This document shows positions 22,009-34,245 of a DNA stretch of 64,000 nt, in pieces. A program made the position numbers and the translations under genes. Every line of letters starts with the position of its first letter. Position 1 is the stretch's first letter. The stretch is from the NCBI GenBank assembly GCA_037501455.1, contig CM074862.1, positions 77,774,501 through 77,838,500 of the forward strand, in the 5' to 3' direction. A model generated the notes under the pieces. It was not told where the DNA came from, did not search any database, and worked only from the letters and a program-made list of their open reading frames with translations. The DNA is from Lantana camara. Taxonomy: Eukaryota > Streptophyta > Magnoliopsida > Lamiales > Verbenaceae.

Positions 22009-25000
22009 TGTAACAGCCCTAACCTGGGCCGAGTTGGAAAAGGTAAAGTAAAGGGGTTATTCAAGAAGCACTTATAATCTCGGTCCTTATTTATTCTCTT
22101 CATGCATTACATTCTATGTGACTTATGTGCTTCTATGTGTTACACTTTAATTAAATGATCGTAGATTTAATTATTTCCTTTATTTAACTCGTATCTTGAA
22201 ACTCTTCTCATAAAATCCTAGAATTCTAGCATTCATTCCCTTTTAGGACCTAAAACCCTTTCATACGCTTCAAAACCCATTTCTACAGTTTTAGGTTGGA
22301 AATTACGAAAATACCCCTACGGCTCAAAAATATTCCTACGTTTCCCGAAGCACTTTCACTACCCAATATTGTAACCAAAAGAATCCTCACATTATTTCGA
22401 GGATCGTGATACTCTCCGTGAACCATAATTCCCATCCTAACTCCCGTAGTGTCAAAAACCGGCGAAAACCCTAGTTTATGATTCGATCATCAATAAATCC
22501 TTATTCATCTACTTTTTGATATTCAATATGATAACCAAAACGACCCTTAAATTATTTTATGAATTTTCATGCATTTACCAAAAACTCGATTTCACCATAG
22601 CATATTTTATAAATATTTTCCTTTCTAAAAATCACCATTTTATTTTAAACGATTAGCTTTTATTCAAGAGTCGAAATTATACTTAAAACGATCCTTGAAT
22701 TTTTCTCTACATTATAGTGATTTTTCCAAACTCTAAACTTTATTATAGCTTCGTTTATATAATTCTCCTTTGATTTTCATCATCTTTATTATTCATAACT
22801 TATGAACGAAAAGTCCAAATATTTCACAATTATAATCAAAACGAAGCCCCTTTTTCACTCGATCTTTCATTAATTCACTACTTCAAGATTTTACCTCTCG
22901 ACTCTTGAATAAATTTTACATTTATTTTATTTCAAGATGACATCATCCATGACCTCATGCTCTTCTAGAAGGATTAATTAAATGAACATAATTTCTCCAC
23001 ATTTCCTAACTAATTACCTAGCATTTGTTCATATTATAATTTAACCACATCTCCTAATTAATCACCAAGCATTTGTATGAGTTAGGAGACATCCACATCT
23101 TCCATAAACTTTCATTTATTGCTTAGAGACCCCTCATGACTACCTATAAATACCCCCTCAAGCCTCATTTATACCTCACAATTCAACACACAAAATCACT
23201 CCCTCTCTCCTCAATACTCACGCCACTTTCTCCCTCTCTCTACAAGGTGAGTTTTTCTTCTATTATTTCATGCTTTATATTATGTTCTTAGTATAATAAT
23301 AATAGTAGCATGTCTAGGATTAATTAAATTATGCTTTAGGAATTTTATTTTATGAAATTTGTGCATAATTGTTAGTTAAATACAATGTGTGCACATTATA
23401 GAATTTTATTTATTCAAATGCATGAATTATGATATGATATAATGTGAGTATGTATTTAAATGATTATGATCTTGTTTGATTAAATTCATGCCTAGAATAA
23501 TTTATTTAGAATTATTTTTCATAGAAAGTTTATATATTTTGCTATATTATGCTTCAAATCTTATGTTATGAATATGAATATAATCAAGCATGTGTAGAAC
23601 ATTTTATGAATACTTGAAGATATGAATAAATTCATGTTTAGGAATTTATTTATGAATCATATTTCATGAAAAGTCTATATATTATGCTCATTTATTCTTT
23701 AATCTTATGTTATGACTATGAATTTGATCAAGAATGCCTAGAACATCTTATGGATATTCAAACATGATAAAGAACATGTTCTTAATGTTCTTGAAATATG
23801 TGTGTACCGTGTGCTAGTGTGTGTAAGTGTGTGTTTGATTTTATGTTTAAAAGTATTTAATCCCCTATGTTTAAATAGTAACCCTTTTTCAATAGTAACT
23901 TTGACTTTTGACTTTAAATATGAATTTTGACCAATAATATCATGTAGTAATTTCAAGAATTAATATAAAATAAAATTTGGTTTTATTTAAGAAAGGACTT
24001 TTGTCTAACGATTTCAAAATCGGGGATTAAATAACGTTTTCAAAATCGGGTTCACCTTTATTAAAAATAAACCTTAATTTGGATTTATAAATTGAATAAG
24101 AATTTCTTGGTTAATTCGGTTGTATGACTTTGATATCAGTGTGTTTTATAATATTATTTCAATTCTAGATTACCGAATTTCCTGTACCTTACTATTACTC
24201 CTTGTTACAATATGCCTTAATTGTACGCATTCATGTATCGCATTAGTATAGAAAGAACCTAGTTCTCTAAGTCCGTAGTAGTTCACTACTTTCAGGAACT
24301 AGGTCTGGACAGTGGAACCCCGAATACTTTACTTGATTCCGTATCGTAGCAGGTGAGGTTAAAATATTTTCAACTGGGATCATGAGTCTACATATAAAAT
24401 ACTTTATTATTTATCCTAATAATGATTCAGTCTTATTTTCCCTAATTATAGTATTATCCCCTTTCTGGGAAATATCTGATATAAGGATATCTATTATCCT
24501 ATTATATAAAACAAAATCCTTGTTCAAGTATATGTTACAAACATATCATACTCAAGTCCATTTTGGCGAGTATTGATATGATGTAACTCAATTCTGTATC
24601 CAAAATGCATGATCTGTATCTGTATCTGTATCTGTTGGGCCCGGTGGTACGGTAGAACTAATAGCCGGGTGGCAAGGGCCATCGTCTATTACTATACCTG
24701 CCGCCAAATCTGATCTTAATGATGGTTTAACTGGAGGTTAGTTATTCCACATTAAGTGACGGGAAAGGTACGTCCCTCCCTCTGTCTGTATCTGGATCTC
24801 GAGGGGTTGCTCCCGACAGATCATGGAGGAAGAAGGCTGGATTGATTCTGTTATTTCTGATTTCATTATGTTTAAGGAGTAAAGGATGGAGAACGCCTAC
24901 TTGCAGGGCATTAATACTTTATTGTCGTATGGTTCATATTTTCAAGAATCTGATACCCAGTCCCCTTATTCCCCTTTTCTCAAAATAAATATGAACCAAA

Positions 25001-25533
25001 TATTTGTATTAATTATTATTTTATTGATTTCCGGTATAGTACTATTAATATATTATTTTATTAATGGTATCAAACTCCAACTTTTTTAGTCAAACACTTT
25101 TCAAATATACCTATACGTATATATGTAGTTCCAACTACCCCCTCACTTAGTCACTTTGACTAACCCTCGAACTTTACAACTCATGGTTTCAGGTTTAACG
25201 GACGCTTACTAGAAGGTATCTTGAAGCCTAGTGTGTCTTCTCGTTAGCATAATAGTCAAGGTTATTTAGAATAAGTTATGCTTCCGAGCTTGTAATTATC
25301 TATCACGGCATGGTCACTACTTTTGATACCTATACTACGCCATTACTGGCTTATTTATTGCATTCCCCTATCATAGTTTTGAAAGTTTTTAAATTATAAG
25401 ATTTCCGCTGCAGTGTTTAATACTCTGATATTGTATAGCACTGTCCGTTCGCCAGAGTGTTTCTCGGGTGCTAGGCCTCACATCCACTCGGGAGATACTT
25501 TGGTGCGGGGTTGTAGTGTATAGGGGCGCTACA
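22009..25533 (+). repeat. 3' LTR of the gag-only element
   Basis: It is the same length as the 5' LTR. I saw five substitutions, all in its last 670 bp, and none in the first 2.86 kb. Confidence 0.95.
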
Positions 25534-25538
25534 ATAAG

Positions 25539-26800
25539 ACTCAACAATCACTCTTTGGATCCTGTTCAGATTTAATTGACCAATAGATAGGTGCCACGTA
25601 GAAGTTTTCCCTCTTAGATGGTAAGTCAAGCTTCTTAATGTTAAACTTAAATTAGGGTTTTCATTGAGGTATAAAAGACCATCTTTTATTGTGCCAGAGG
25701 AAATAAACCTTTTATTTTGTTTAATGGTAAACCTTTATTCAAAATAAACTGTTAATACTCACATAAATCAAATTTTTGTATATATGGCACGTATAATATT
25801 AAAACCCTATTGCCAAAATAAGACTTTATAGTCCTTACTGCTAATACAATTACACTTGTATTATCCCTGAGCAGTAGTTGTTTGTTAGACGTTTTTCAAA
25901 CTTCCTGGTTAGTTTGAATCTTCGCAACGAATTGCAAATATGATTAGTTGAGCTCAAATCCACACACCAGGAGTCTGGTGAATTTCCAACTAAACATACT
26001 TTCAACGAGTGAGATATCTTCATATCTTATCTAAATGGCGTAGCAAATGGACAAACTAGGTATTTTAGACAATTTTCTTTCCAATATCCGTTACCACCAA
26101 AATAGAAACATTTTTCCATTGTCGGATTTGACTTTCTATTTCTGAACCTTCTATTGGGAACTTTTCCTTTTGTCTTTCTTCCACTTACTGGCTTTTTAGG
26201 CCGTGGATATTGATGCCTGATTTAAGAGAACTTTTCCCTTATTATATATCACCCTTTCTGCCATATTGAGGTCGTTCATTGGTTCAGGCTGGATTAAAAA
26301 AAAATTATTTAAAATTAATCTTGAATGTTCAAACGACTTAGGCAGAGAGTATAAGATCATATCCTATCTGTTAAGATTGCCTCTTTAATCACAGAGGCTT
26401 TCAATCTCTTTCAGATCAGTTGTCATATTCATAATATGATTCTGAACCAGTGATCCATCAAACATCTTTAACTAACAACCTTTTTCGTGGCTCGTACCTT
26501 CGTACGACTCTGTCTTCAAAACATGTTCTTATCAGTAGGCATCTCATGCATCTCATGCTCAAGAACATCTAAAACAAATGTCAGGATACAAGACTAGCCA
26601 GATCATCACACTTGTTCTATTTGGAATAAGCGTCTTTCTAATCTTGACTGGTTGTAGTTTCTGGAATTTTTGGATAAGGTTCAGTGAGTACGTAAACTTT
26701 CGTGTCTCAACACGATGTCAAGATTCATTTCCTAGTGAGCATAGTTGAACCCTTACTGGCCTATTTCCTTATAGACATATAGTTTGAAGTGAGCTAAGAG
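25539..26800 (-). pseudogene. Copia gag and pol start, degraded
   Basis: This continues the copia element on the far side of the gag-only insertion. A gag zinc-knuckle remnant is visible on the minus strand at about 26110-26060 (CFYFGGNGYWKENCLKY; in an intact knuckle the second residue pair would be Cys and the central residue His). Only two cysteines remain, so zinc binding is lost. The rest is broken by stops. No intact ORF of note is present. Confidence 0.55.
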
Positions 26801-27939
26801 AGATCATTATTATAAAACTGAAATAAATAAATAAATACAAGTTAAGATTATGTATTCCACTTTCTTCTGCGTTTGACCAATAAATCAAATCCACGTAAAC
26901 ATTTTGATTTACGCAATGGTGACTTGACTAACCGCAGTTAACTCCTCGGAGGCGAGGTCGAAAACCACTTAGAAAAGCAGGAACTATTCTTAATTAACAT
27001 GTCATCTAGGTAACTCTTACCAAACAATGTTAATCCACCACGTCAACCCTTGGCCTCTAAGTAAATGTAACATAGATCCGAAGGGAGGTTAATACATTAC
27101 TTACTCAAATGTGTACCATTACCTAAAAGTCCGTACGAGTAGGTAAAGACACTCCACGGAGGCGTGGTCGAGCTGACTTTCCCATATTTCATTCTATCCG
27201 AAGAAGTCTAATCTTGTATACCACGAATACATACCCGCCGAAGGGAGTAGTATATATCCACTATACTATAGACGGGTGAATGGAGGCCGTGAGAATCCAA
27301 CTCTTTTCATCTCTCTCCCACTCGAATTTTTAAAAGGATGTGGATTATCTTTTGATTATCACATAATCACTTTTGGCGTCTTATTGTCGGAAGTGACTAA
27401 TCATATTAATACGCTCCCACTAGGATTACTAAATCATATTTAAAATCCCAATAACACTTTAAGGCAATTTAATAACTATTTATTAATTAGTCCGAAAAAT
27501 ATTAGTACAATTATACATCGCGTCTAATCTCTATTAAACAGTATCATTTAATCACATTAAATAAAATATGCATAATTGAAAATAACATAATATCTCATAT
27601 TATCATGATCATGCCATATAATTAAAACAATTAAACATGCTTTCATATAATTATCACATAATTATCATGCTTAAAATAAATGGCATAAAGTAAACATGTT
27701 ATAAATAAATTATCTCATAATTTAAATCATGTTTACTGATTCGGTAATTTTTCAGGAAAAACAATTAAATTGTTTCCCAAAGAAATACCATTCCACGTAA
27801 ATTCCCAGGAAAACACTGGAGGGGTCACAACGGTCCCACTTAAAAACCAATCTCCTTTGACAGAATTTACGTGCACAATACCAGATTTAAAATTATGCAT
27901 CGCATGCATCATATCATGCATGTATATATCTAGAGCAAG
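26801..27939 (-). other. Copia 5' leader region
   Basis: No protein is recognised. On the plus strand it holds two GGAGGCGAGGTCGA / GGAGGCGTGGTCGA-like units (near 26950 and 27158) and AT-rich sequence. It lies between the PBS and gag. Confidence 0.5.
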
Positions 27940-27951
27940 GCTCTGATACCA
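27940..27951 (-). promoter_or_regulatory. Copia primer-binding site, initiator Met tRNA
   Basis: Minus strand TGGTATCAGAGC lies two bases from the 5' LTR, which ends at 27954 in element orientation. Confidence 0.88.
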
Positions 27952-27953
27952 GT

Positions 27954-30079
27954 TGCTGGGTGGTGGGCCCAAAAACAGTAGCGGTCCGGGACCACATTTC
28001 AAAATTTTGTTTATAACACAAGTATTAAAATATTTCTAAAACATTTTAATACAATAGCGGAAGACTAGTCGGATCTACTCAAGTATATACATGCAATTGA
28101 TAATAAATTTTAAATCACTTAAGCAGATAATTATTTAACATGCAATTAACAATTAATGGCACATAATTTATCATGCTCAAAATAATATAACTGTAAAATA
28201 TTACCGTACTCCAAATATGGCAATCTAACGGCATTTTTCCAGCTCTTTTCCCTTTCGTGAGACCGGCAGAGCTTCCCAGTAATATCCCTGACTCGACCCT
28301 CGGACTGTGGGCTCCGCGAGTATTTCCCTAAATACTTGAGAAAATATTTTCTAGAAAAATTCATTTTTCTAGACTAGAAAATTCCCTAATTTTCTAATAA
28401 TTAAGTGGATTATATATTAATTATATAACCACCTAATTAAATATTAATTAATCCCTTAATTAGAGATTAATTAAATTGAGAGAGAAGAGCATTTATAGGC
28501 ATAAAACGGAGGGTATTTTGGTCATTTTAGGCACAAAATGAAGGGTATTTTCATCATTTTGCACAACCGCGTACAAACCATGTGGATTCCGACCAATCAG
28601 AGCACACCACGTGGCAGCACTCTCCGCCGCGGATACAACGCTACCAACCACGCGCTGCCACGTGACTCCACGCACCTCCATGCGCCATCGAAAGTCTGCC
28701 AAGTGGTTGGCACGTGTACAAACGCGTAGCACCACCAGATCGCGACACGTGTCCGGGTCTGGTCCTACCCGGATCGGACCCGGTCCGCCCCTATCCGTTT
28801 GAACCGGTTATGACCCGCTTGACCGACCTAGCCCAAATCGAATCTGGGTCGTCCGTTTGTGCTGACGCGGCACGATCTGCGCCGTCCACTTGGCGAGCCC
28901 AACCCGCTGACGTGGCGTGACACGTCAGATGCCACATCAGCACCTGCCACGTCAGCATTATTTATTTATTTTTTTTCAAATTTTTTTTTTTTTCATTTTT
29001 TCTCCAAAATGAAATTCCGGGCATTTCCAACTCTTTGGAACTTTGATTTATTTTCTTAAAATAAATCTCTTGGCTATTTTCAAACACTTTAAAAATTCAT
29101 TTCTCTCTCTCCTTTTAATATTTTCTCTTCGGGTTTTCAATTGGGGCTTGCAGGGGGACCTGCAGGACTAGTTAATTTTAGATCCAAACGGTTTAATATA
29201 TTATCATCTCATGATAGTAATTAATTATCGTTTAACAATATTTAATTCCACTAAATAAATATTGTTGCACGCTAAAATTAATTAAATTATTCACGAATTT
29301 CTCGATCTAGAATAATTTCGCATTTCACTCCTCCGTGTAGATATCCATGAAAAATAAATTGCAACTACTATCATTTATTTTTCATCTCTAATTTGAAATT
29401 TATTGATTCGCCTTAAGTTCAAATTCTCTGTATGTGAAACACATTCAACATACAACTTCGGTGACATATCACGCGAAGTGCTTTGGCCAAAGTCTTAATT
29501 CGAACTTTTACAAATCTATTTCAATGATATCTCTTACCTTCCAGCAAGGCCACAGATTCCTCGATCAATATAACTCTTTAGCGCATTTCATGTAATCACC
29601 AAACATACAAAGTATTTTGGCCACCCGTTACCGAGACCTCACTTCGAGTATATTACAGTGACTAACACTATATGCCTAAAGTTGAAATATTATCAGGATT
29701 AAGAGTACAATGCTTCCTGAGATTTTATTCATTTTAGATAGCAGTATAAAATGGATAATCTTAGTAGTCCAGTTCGATCTTTCCAATCCTATTGAAAATC
29801 ATCAACGTGTTATAATTGGAATCACCATTCCCTATGACGAAAGACTGATCATCTTATATAACCACGTTATAGTCTTGATAAGAACATATTCTTATCTTAC
29901 CGACTAGAACTTTAATGACACGTGGCTTCGGTATTCCAAGTCTTTTCCTATGAAACACATTTTATATAAGAATACCACCACACGCCATTAATTTATCAAT
30001 ATGTGAAATACTCGCAACTCGCTGTAAATTCAGTTTAATTAATTTAACAAATGGAATTTTCAGGGCACTATTCCCAACA
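27954..30079 (-). repeat. Copia 5' LTR, complete
   Basis: This 2126-bp LTR begins TGTTGGGAATAG (30079) and ends CCACCCAGCA (27954) in element orientation. The base composition is uneven, with a GC-rich, ACGTG-rich block (28600-28960 on the plus strand) next to AT-rich ends. Outside its start lies GCAAT (30080-30084), the only surviving candidate copy of the target duplication. Confidence 0.88.
28491..28500 (-). promoter_or_regulatory. TATA box in the copia 5' LTR
   Basis: Minus strand GCCTATAAAT. The other LTR has GCCTATAAATAGG at the equivalent site. It is the likely core promoter of the copia RNA. Confidence 0.6.
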
Positions 30080-31436
30080 GCAATAACATGTAAACGTTTC
30101 TCCCTTCTTTGACCAAGGACGGCCCCTATGGCCAAGTCACTAGCATCATGCATGAGCTCAAACGGTAAGCTCCAATCCAGTGCCACCATGATGGGTGCTG
30201 AAGTTAGTTTCTTCTTCAACCTGTCGAAGGCAATCAAACAATCATTATCAAAAACAAATTCAGCATCCTTTTGTAAAAGTTTGCAAAGAGGTAAAGTAAT
30301 TTTTGAGAAGTCCTTAACATGTAAACGTTTCTCCCTTTTTTGACCAAGTACCGCCCCTATGGCCAAGTCACTAGCATCACACATGAGCTCAAATGGTAAG
30401 CTCCAATTCGGTGCCACCATGATGGGTGCTGAAGTCAGTTCCTTCTTCAACCTGTCGAAGGCAATCAAACAATCATTATCAAAAACAAATTTAGCATCCT
30501 TTTGTAAAAGCTTGCAAAGAGGTAAAGTAATTTTTGAGAAATCCTTGATATACCGGCGATAAAATCCGGTATGACCAAGGAAACTCCTAACTCCCTTTAT
30601 GTTGGTTGGCGGTGGCAACTTCGCAATCACTTCAATTTTGGCCTTATCAACTTCAGTCCCCTTTTCCGAAACTCTGTGACCAAGGACAATCCCTTCTTTC
30701 ACCATGAAGTGGCATTTTTCCCAATTTAAAACCAAGTTAGTTTCTTCACATCTCTGCAAAACTTGGGTTAGATTATCCAAGCACGAGTCGAAAGAGGAAC
30801 CAAATACAGAAAAATCATCTATAAATATCTCCGTGGTACGTTCAATAAAATCAGAAAATATAGCCATCATGCATCTCTGAAACGTTGCGGGGACGTTACA
30901 CAATCTAAACGACATTCTCCTAAACGCGAAAGTACCATAAGGATAAGTAAAAGTGCATTTTTCCTGATCTTTCGGAACTATGGCTATCTGATTATAACTT
31001 GAATATCCATCCAGAAAATAGTAATATGCATGCCCAACTAACCTGTCTAACATCTGATCAATGAAAGGAAGGGGAAAGTGATATTTTCGTCTTGCAGTAT
31101 TAAGCTTCCTATAATCAATGCAAACTCTCCACCCTGTGACTGTCATAGTAGGAATTAGCTCATTGTTCTCGTTTTTAACCACAGTCATCCCCCCTTTCTT
31201 AGGTACAACCTGTATAGGACTAACCCACTTACTATCTGAGATGGGATAAATGATCCCGGCATCTAGCAATTTAATTACCTAAGCTCTAACAACTTCTTTC
31301 ATGTTCAGGTTTAACCTGCGTTGGTGTTCTACATAGGGTTTATGCTCATCTTCCATCAAAATTTTATGCATGCAAATAGTTGGGCTAATCACCTTAATGT
31401 CAGAAATGGTCCACCCTATTGCTTTTTTATGATCTC
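30080..31436 (-). pseudogene. Athila-like reverse transcriptase with internal tandem duplication
   Basis: On the minus strand an RT frame runs from about 31436. It includes LLDAGIIYPISDSKWVSP, VPKKGGMTVV, the palm and the catalytic box EIFIDDFSVFG, then the connection domain. These motifs are typical of the Athila lineage. A 77-residue block starting KDFSKITLPLCKLLQKDA occurs twice in tandem and in frame (30546-30316, then 30315-30085). It is followed at once by the copia LTR at 30079, where the host frame ends after the HVI of RNase H. A stop lies near 31279 upstream. RNase H beyond this point is deleted. RT would copy the element's RNA; this copy is dead. Confidence 0.88.
30085..30546 (-). 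repeat. 231-bp tandem duplication in the Athila RT gene
   Basis: Units 30085-30315 and 30316-30546 have exactly 231 bp each and keep the reading frame. They differ at a dozen or so positions, so the duplication is not recent. Confidence 0.9.
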
Positions 31437-32279
31437 TCAAAACCTTAGTAAAGCATCTAATTGTATCTCAGACAAATCAGCAGAAACAACAACAGGCAAT
31501 GTATCAGATTCACCTAAGAATGCATATTTCAAATGATTAGGGAGGGGTTTCAATTCCAAACTAGGAGCCATAACAATCGAGGGAGGAGGAGTGGGCTTAC
31601 CTGTACCCAACTCCTCATAAACAAACCTTTGCCGGAATGGTACGAATGGGGTTGCCTCAAATGCCTTTGAATAGGCAACGATCTCTTCAAGCAACTCCTC
31701 CCCATCTATTCTCTCTTCTATTCCCTGCAAACATAAATCAAGAGGGTCATCTTGTAGTGTTGAAATCGAAGTAAAATCTTCTACCATGAAGCACTTCTCC
31801 TCCATCACCGATCCCTTCATGGCCTTGAACAAGTTAAACTCCACTTGTTCTTCCCCCACTCTTAGAGTTAACACTCCATTCTTCACATCAATCAATACCC
31901 CGGTTGTGGCTAGGAAAGGTCTTCTTAGAATCAATGGCATATCTCGGTCCTCTTCCATATCAAGCACGAAAAATTCTACCAGAAGGTAAAATATTCCAAC
32001 CCTTGCAAGTGCGTTTTCCAAGATTCCAGTAGGATATGTGATGGACCGATCAGCTAACTGCAATGAAACTGTAGTCGGCTTCAGAGCATCCAAACCTAAT
32101 TTCCTGCAAATAGACAAAGGCATTAAACTCACACTAGTACCAAGATCACATAAAGCTTTATTGAAAGTTAAATTGCCAATGGTACAAGGGATAAAAAAAA
32201 CTCCCTGGATCTTTAAGCTTCGGGGGAAGCTTATGTTGGATAATAGCACTGCACTCCTCAGTAAGTGCAATCGTGGCAT
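31437..32279 (-). pseudogene. Athila-like aspartic protease
   Basis: The minus-strand ORF contains a retropepsin-like fold: IPCTIGNLTFNKALCDLGTS with the active-site motif D-L-G-T-S (the usual Athila form is D-L-G-A-S), followed by VSLMPLSICRKLGL, a flap-like region (TYPTGILENALARVGIFYL) and DMPLILRRPFLATTGVLIDV, which resembles the ILGRPFL motif. The enzyme would cut Gag-Pol. It lies between gag (overlapping its C-terminal frame near 32158-32279) and RT. The frame is open over 280 residues but is not joined to its neighbours. Confidence 0.85.
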
Positions 32280-33980
32280 ACTTCTCCAATTTTCTTTTGT
32301 TTGACAGGATCTCCTTCAAAAACTTAACATAAGTCGGCATTTGTACTAGTGCCTCTGCAAAAGGAATGTTAATGTGTAGCTCCTTGAATATGCTCAAAAA
32401 CTTTTCAAATGGTTTTTCCAACTTCTGCTTCTGTAATCTCTGAGGGAAAGGAACCGGTGGCACATATTCTTTGGGTGCCACATTCACCTTTGGCTTTGAG
32501 GGGAGCTCTTCCTTTTTATCCTTTATGTTCACCTTCTCAGTTTCAACCTCTTTCTCAACTTTCTCACCAACACTATTGTCTACATCAGAATCTGTAGGCA
32601 ACTTTGGTCCTTAGTACTCTTTACCACTTCTTAAAGTTATGGCCTTACATTGCTCTTTAGGATTATTTTTAGTTTGACTAGACAACATTCCTAGGCCCCT
32701 CATATTCAAAGACTGGGCAATCTGACCAATTTGAGTCTCCAAATTCCTGTTCTGATTCACCACCTGTTCTACTTGAGTTTCCAATTTCTGATATCTGTCC
32801 GAAGACACAACTATGAACTTCTCAAGTGCTGCCTCCCATCCCTTCTTCTGTTCCTGTTGAGGTGGTGGGGCGTGGTATGGAGCCGGTGGTCTTGGTTGGA
32901 ACTGAGGCCTCGGTTGAAATTGTGGTCGGGATTGAAATGGTGGTGGTGGTTGTGGTTGTTGAGCATTTTGGTTGTTAGACCAAAGAAAAATGGTGATGGT
33001 TTCTCCAACCTGGGTTGTAGGTGTTTGAGTAAGGATCATTCACCGGTTTTGAATTATTTGCATAGTTCACTTGCTCTTGCATCTGTTCAGTTGCATTGGT
33101 ATAAGGACACACGTTAAATGCATGTGGACCACTACAAATTTCACAAGTTACCTGCACTGGTTGGGCATGAGTCCAAACTGCATTCACAAAAAGTTGGTCC
33201 AATTTCTTGTTAAGTGCCTCAAATTTGGCATTGATGGCGGTTAGGCCATCTAGCTCTAAGACTCCCGTTTTCACCATGTTTGGTTGAGAATGGCTCCTTT
33301 CATGCATAAAAACATCATTTTGTGACATGTTATCGAACAGTTCAGTGGCGATCATTTCAGATTTTGACAAGAATGCTCCGCCCGCTGCGGCATCCATCGC
33401 TCCTCTGAAATTTGAGGACATCCCATTGTAGAACGTCTGATCAATACCAACCCGGAATGCCATGATGTGGGCATTTCTTCTGTAAATCCTTGAATCTCTC
33501 CCAAGCCTCATAGAATGACTCCCCATCCAATTTTCTAAAGCCTTGAATATCATTCTTGTACTTCGTGGTTTTGCTAAGCGGGAAAAACTTGGCTAGGAAA
33601 GCCTGAGAAAGTGCGTCCCAGCTCTGAAAGGATTCATTTGGTACAGTACTCAACCATGCCTTAGCTCGTTCCCTTAATGAGAATGGGAAAAGCCTGACTC
33701 GGATGGTATCGGGTGTGACATTGTGAATATTGAAGGTATCACACACCTCAAGAAAATACTCAAGATGTGATGTTGGATCCTCCAGCGGTAACCCTGAAAA
33801 TGGATTGTTCTGCAGCAAGTTGATTATAGCTGGTTTGATCTCAAAGTTGTTTGCTGCAATCGGGGGACGGACTGCGCTCTGAATTGCCCCAGCATTCGGT
33901 AAGTTGTAATCTCTCAGTGCAGGTGGGGGTGGTGGATCTTCAACTCCCCCTCCTCTTGCATTGTTCGGATCTTCAGCCAT
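32158..33980 (-). pseudogene. Athila-like gag
   Basis: Gag is spread over four minus-strand frames (33980-33441, 33553-32975, 33039-32611, 32601-32158). The N-terminus is MAEDPNNARGGG, followed by the Athila hallmark NNFEIKPAIINLLQ and a capsid region (EDPTSHLEYFLEVCDTF, RLFPFSLRERAKAWLSTVP). A CCHC knuckle reads CEICSGPHAFNVC (CX2CX3HX4C, the Athila spacing). Then come a proline/glutamine-rich stretch and a lysine/glutamate-rich C-terminus (KEYVPPVPFPQRL). Gag builds the virus-like particle. Frameshifts near 33500, 33000 and 32605 inactivate it. Confidence 0.85.
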
Positions 33981-34221
33981 TGGTTTGGTAGTGGATTTCT
34001 TGCCTTGCTTTTGTTTTCTCCTAATAGTGCTAAGTGTTCTCTCAATTTTCGGATCGTAAGGTACTAGTTACGGATTTTGAGATCGTCGCATGCACCGTAA
34101 ACCTGCAGAAGAGCAAAGAAAATCCTTAGTTCAACTCCACAATGACAAAGACTCAGAACACAAAGTAAAGTAATGGTCTAAAGCACTAGATCAAAATATT
34201 TAAGTTTGATTTAAAACGCCT

Positions 34222-34239
34222 TCCCCGGCAACGGCGCCA
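34222..34239 (-). promoter_or_regulatory. Athila primer-binding site, tRNA-Asp
   Basis: Minus strand TGGCGCCGTTGCCGGGGA, complementary to the 3' end of plant tRNA-Asp, lies six bases from the 5' LTR end. Confidence 0.88.
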
Positions 34240-34245
34240 AAAACT

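Larger units (their letters stand above)
16837..25533 (+). mobile_element. Gag-only LTR retrotransposon (TR-GAG type) with 3.5-kb LTRs
   Basis: Two 3525-bp LTRs (16837-20361, 22009-25533) flank an internal region of only 1647 bp. The target duplication ATAAG is perfect (16832-16836, 25534-25538). The PBS TGGTATCAGAGC matches initiator Met tRNA and the PPT is AAGGGGGGTGGA. The only gene is gag; no protease, RT, RNase H or integrase can fit in the remaining bases. The element must therefore have used enzymes of an autonomous relative, probably a Tekay/Del-like chromovirus given the gag and PBS. By eye the LTRs differ at only five positions (19696, 19998, 20145, 20156, 20212 in the first copy), so it is the youngest insertion in the nest. 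Confidence 0.93.
12516..30079 (-). mobile_element. Ty1/copia element inserted in the Athila pol gene
   Basis: The LTRs are 27954-30079 (5') and 12516-14466 (3', truncated). The PBS is complementary to initiator Met tRNA and a PPT abuts the 3' LTR. Gag and pol remnants are in copia order (RT and RNase H next to the 3' LTR, integrase further in, gag near the 5' LTR). Sampled LTR divergence is 2-3%, so it is younger than the host Athila element. The target duplication is lost on the left because roughly 275 bp of the 3' LTR and the adjoining Athila RNase H are missing. It is itself interrupted by the gag-only element (16837-25533). Confidence 0.85.

Noticed and set aside
18566..25089. Small ORFs duplicated 5172 bp apart (for example 19210/24382 and 19714/24886) as possible accessory genes
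   Set aside because: Their identity is due to the two LTRs being identical. They have no domain, and lie in R/U5-like or possible intron sequence.
32731..33117. Plus-strand ORF rich in Trp/Leu opposite the Athila gag
   Set aside because: It is the shadow of the Pro/Gln-rich gag segment on the other strand.
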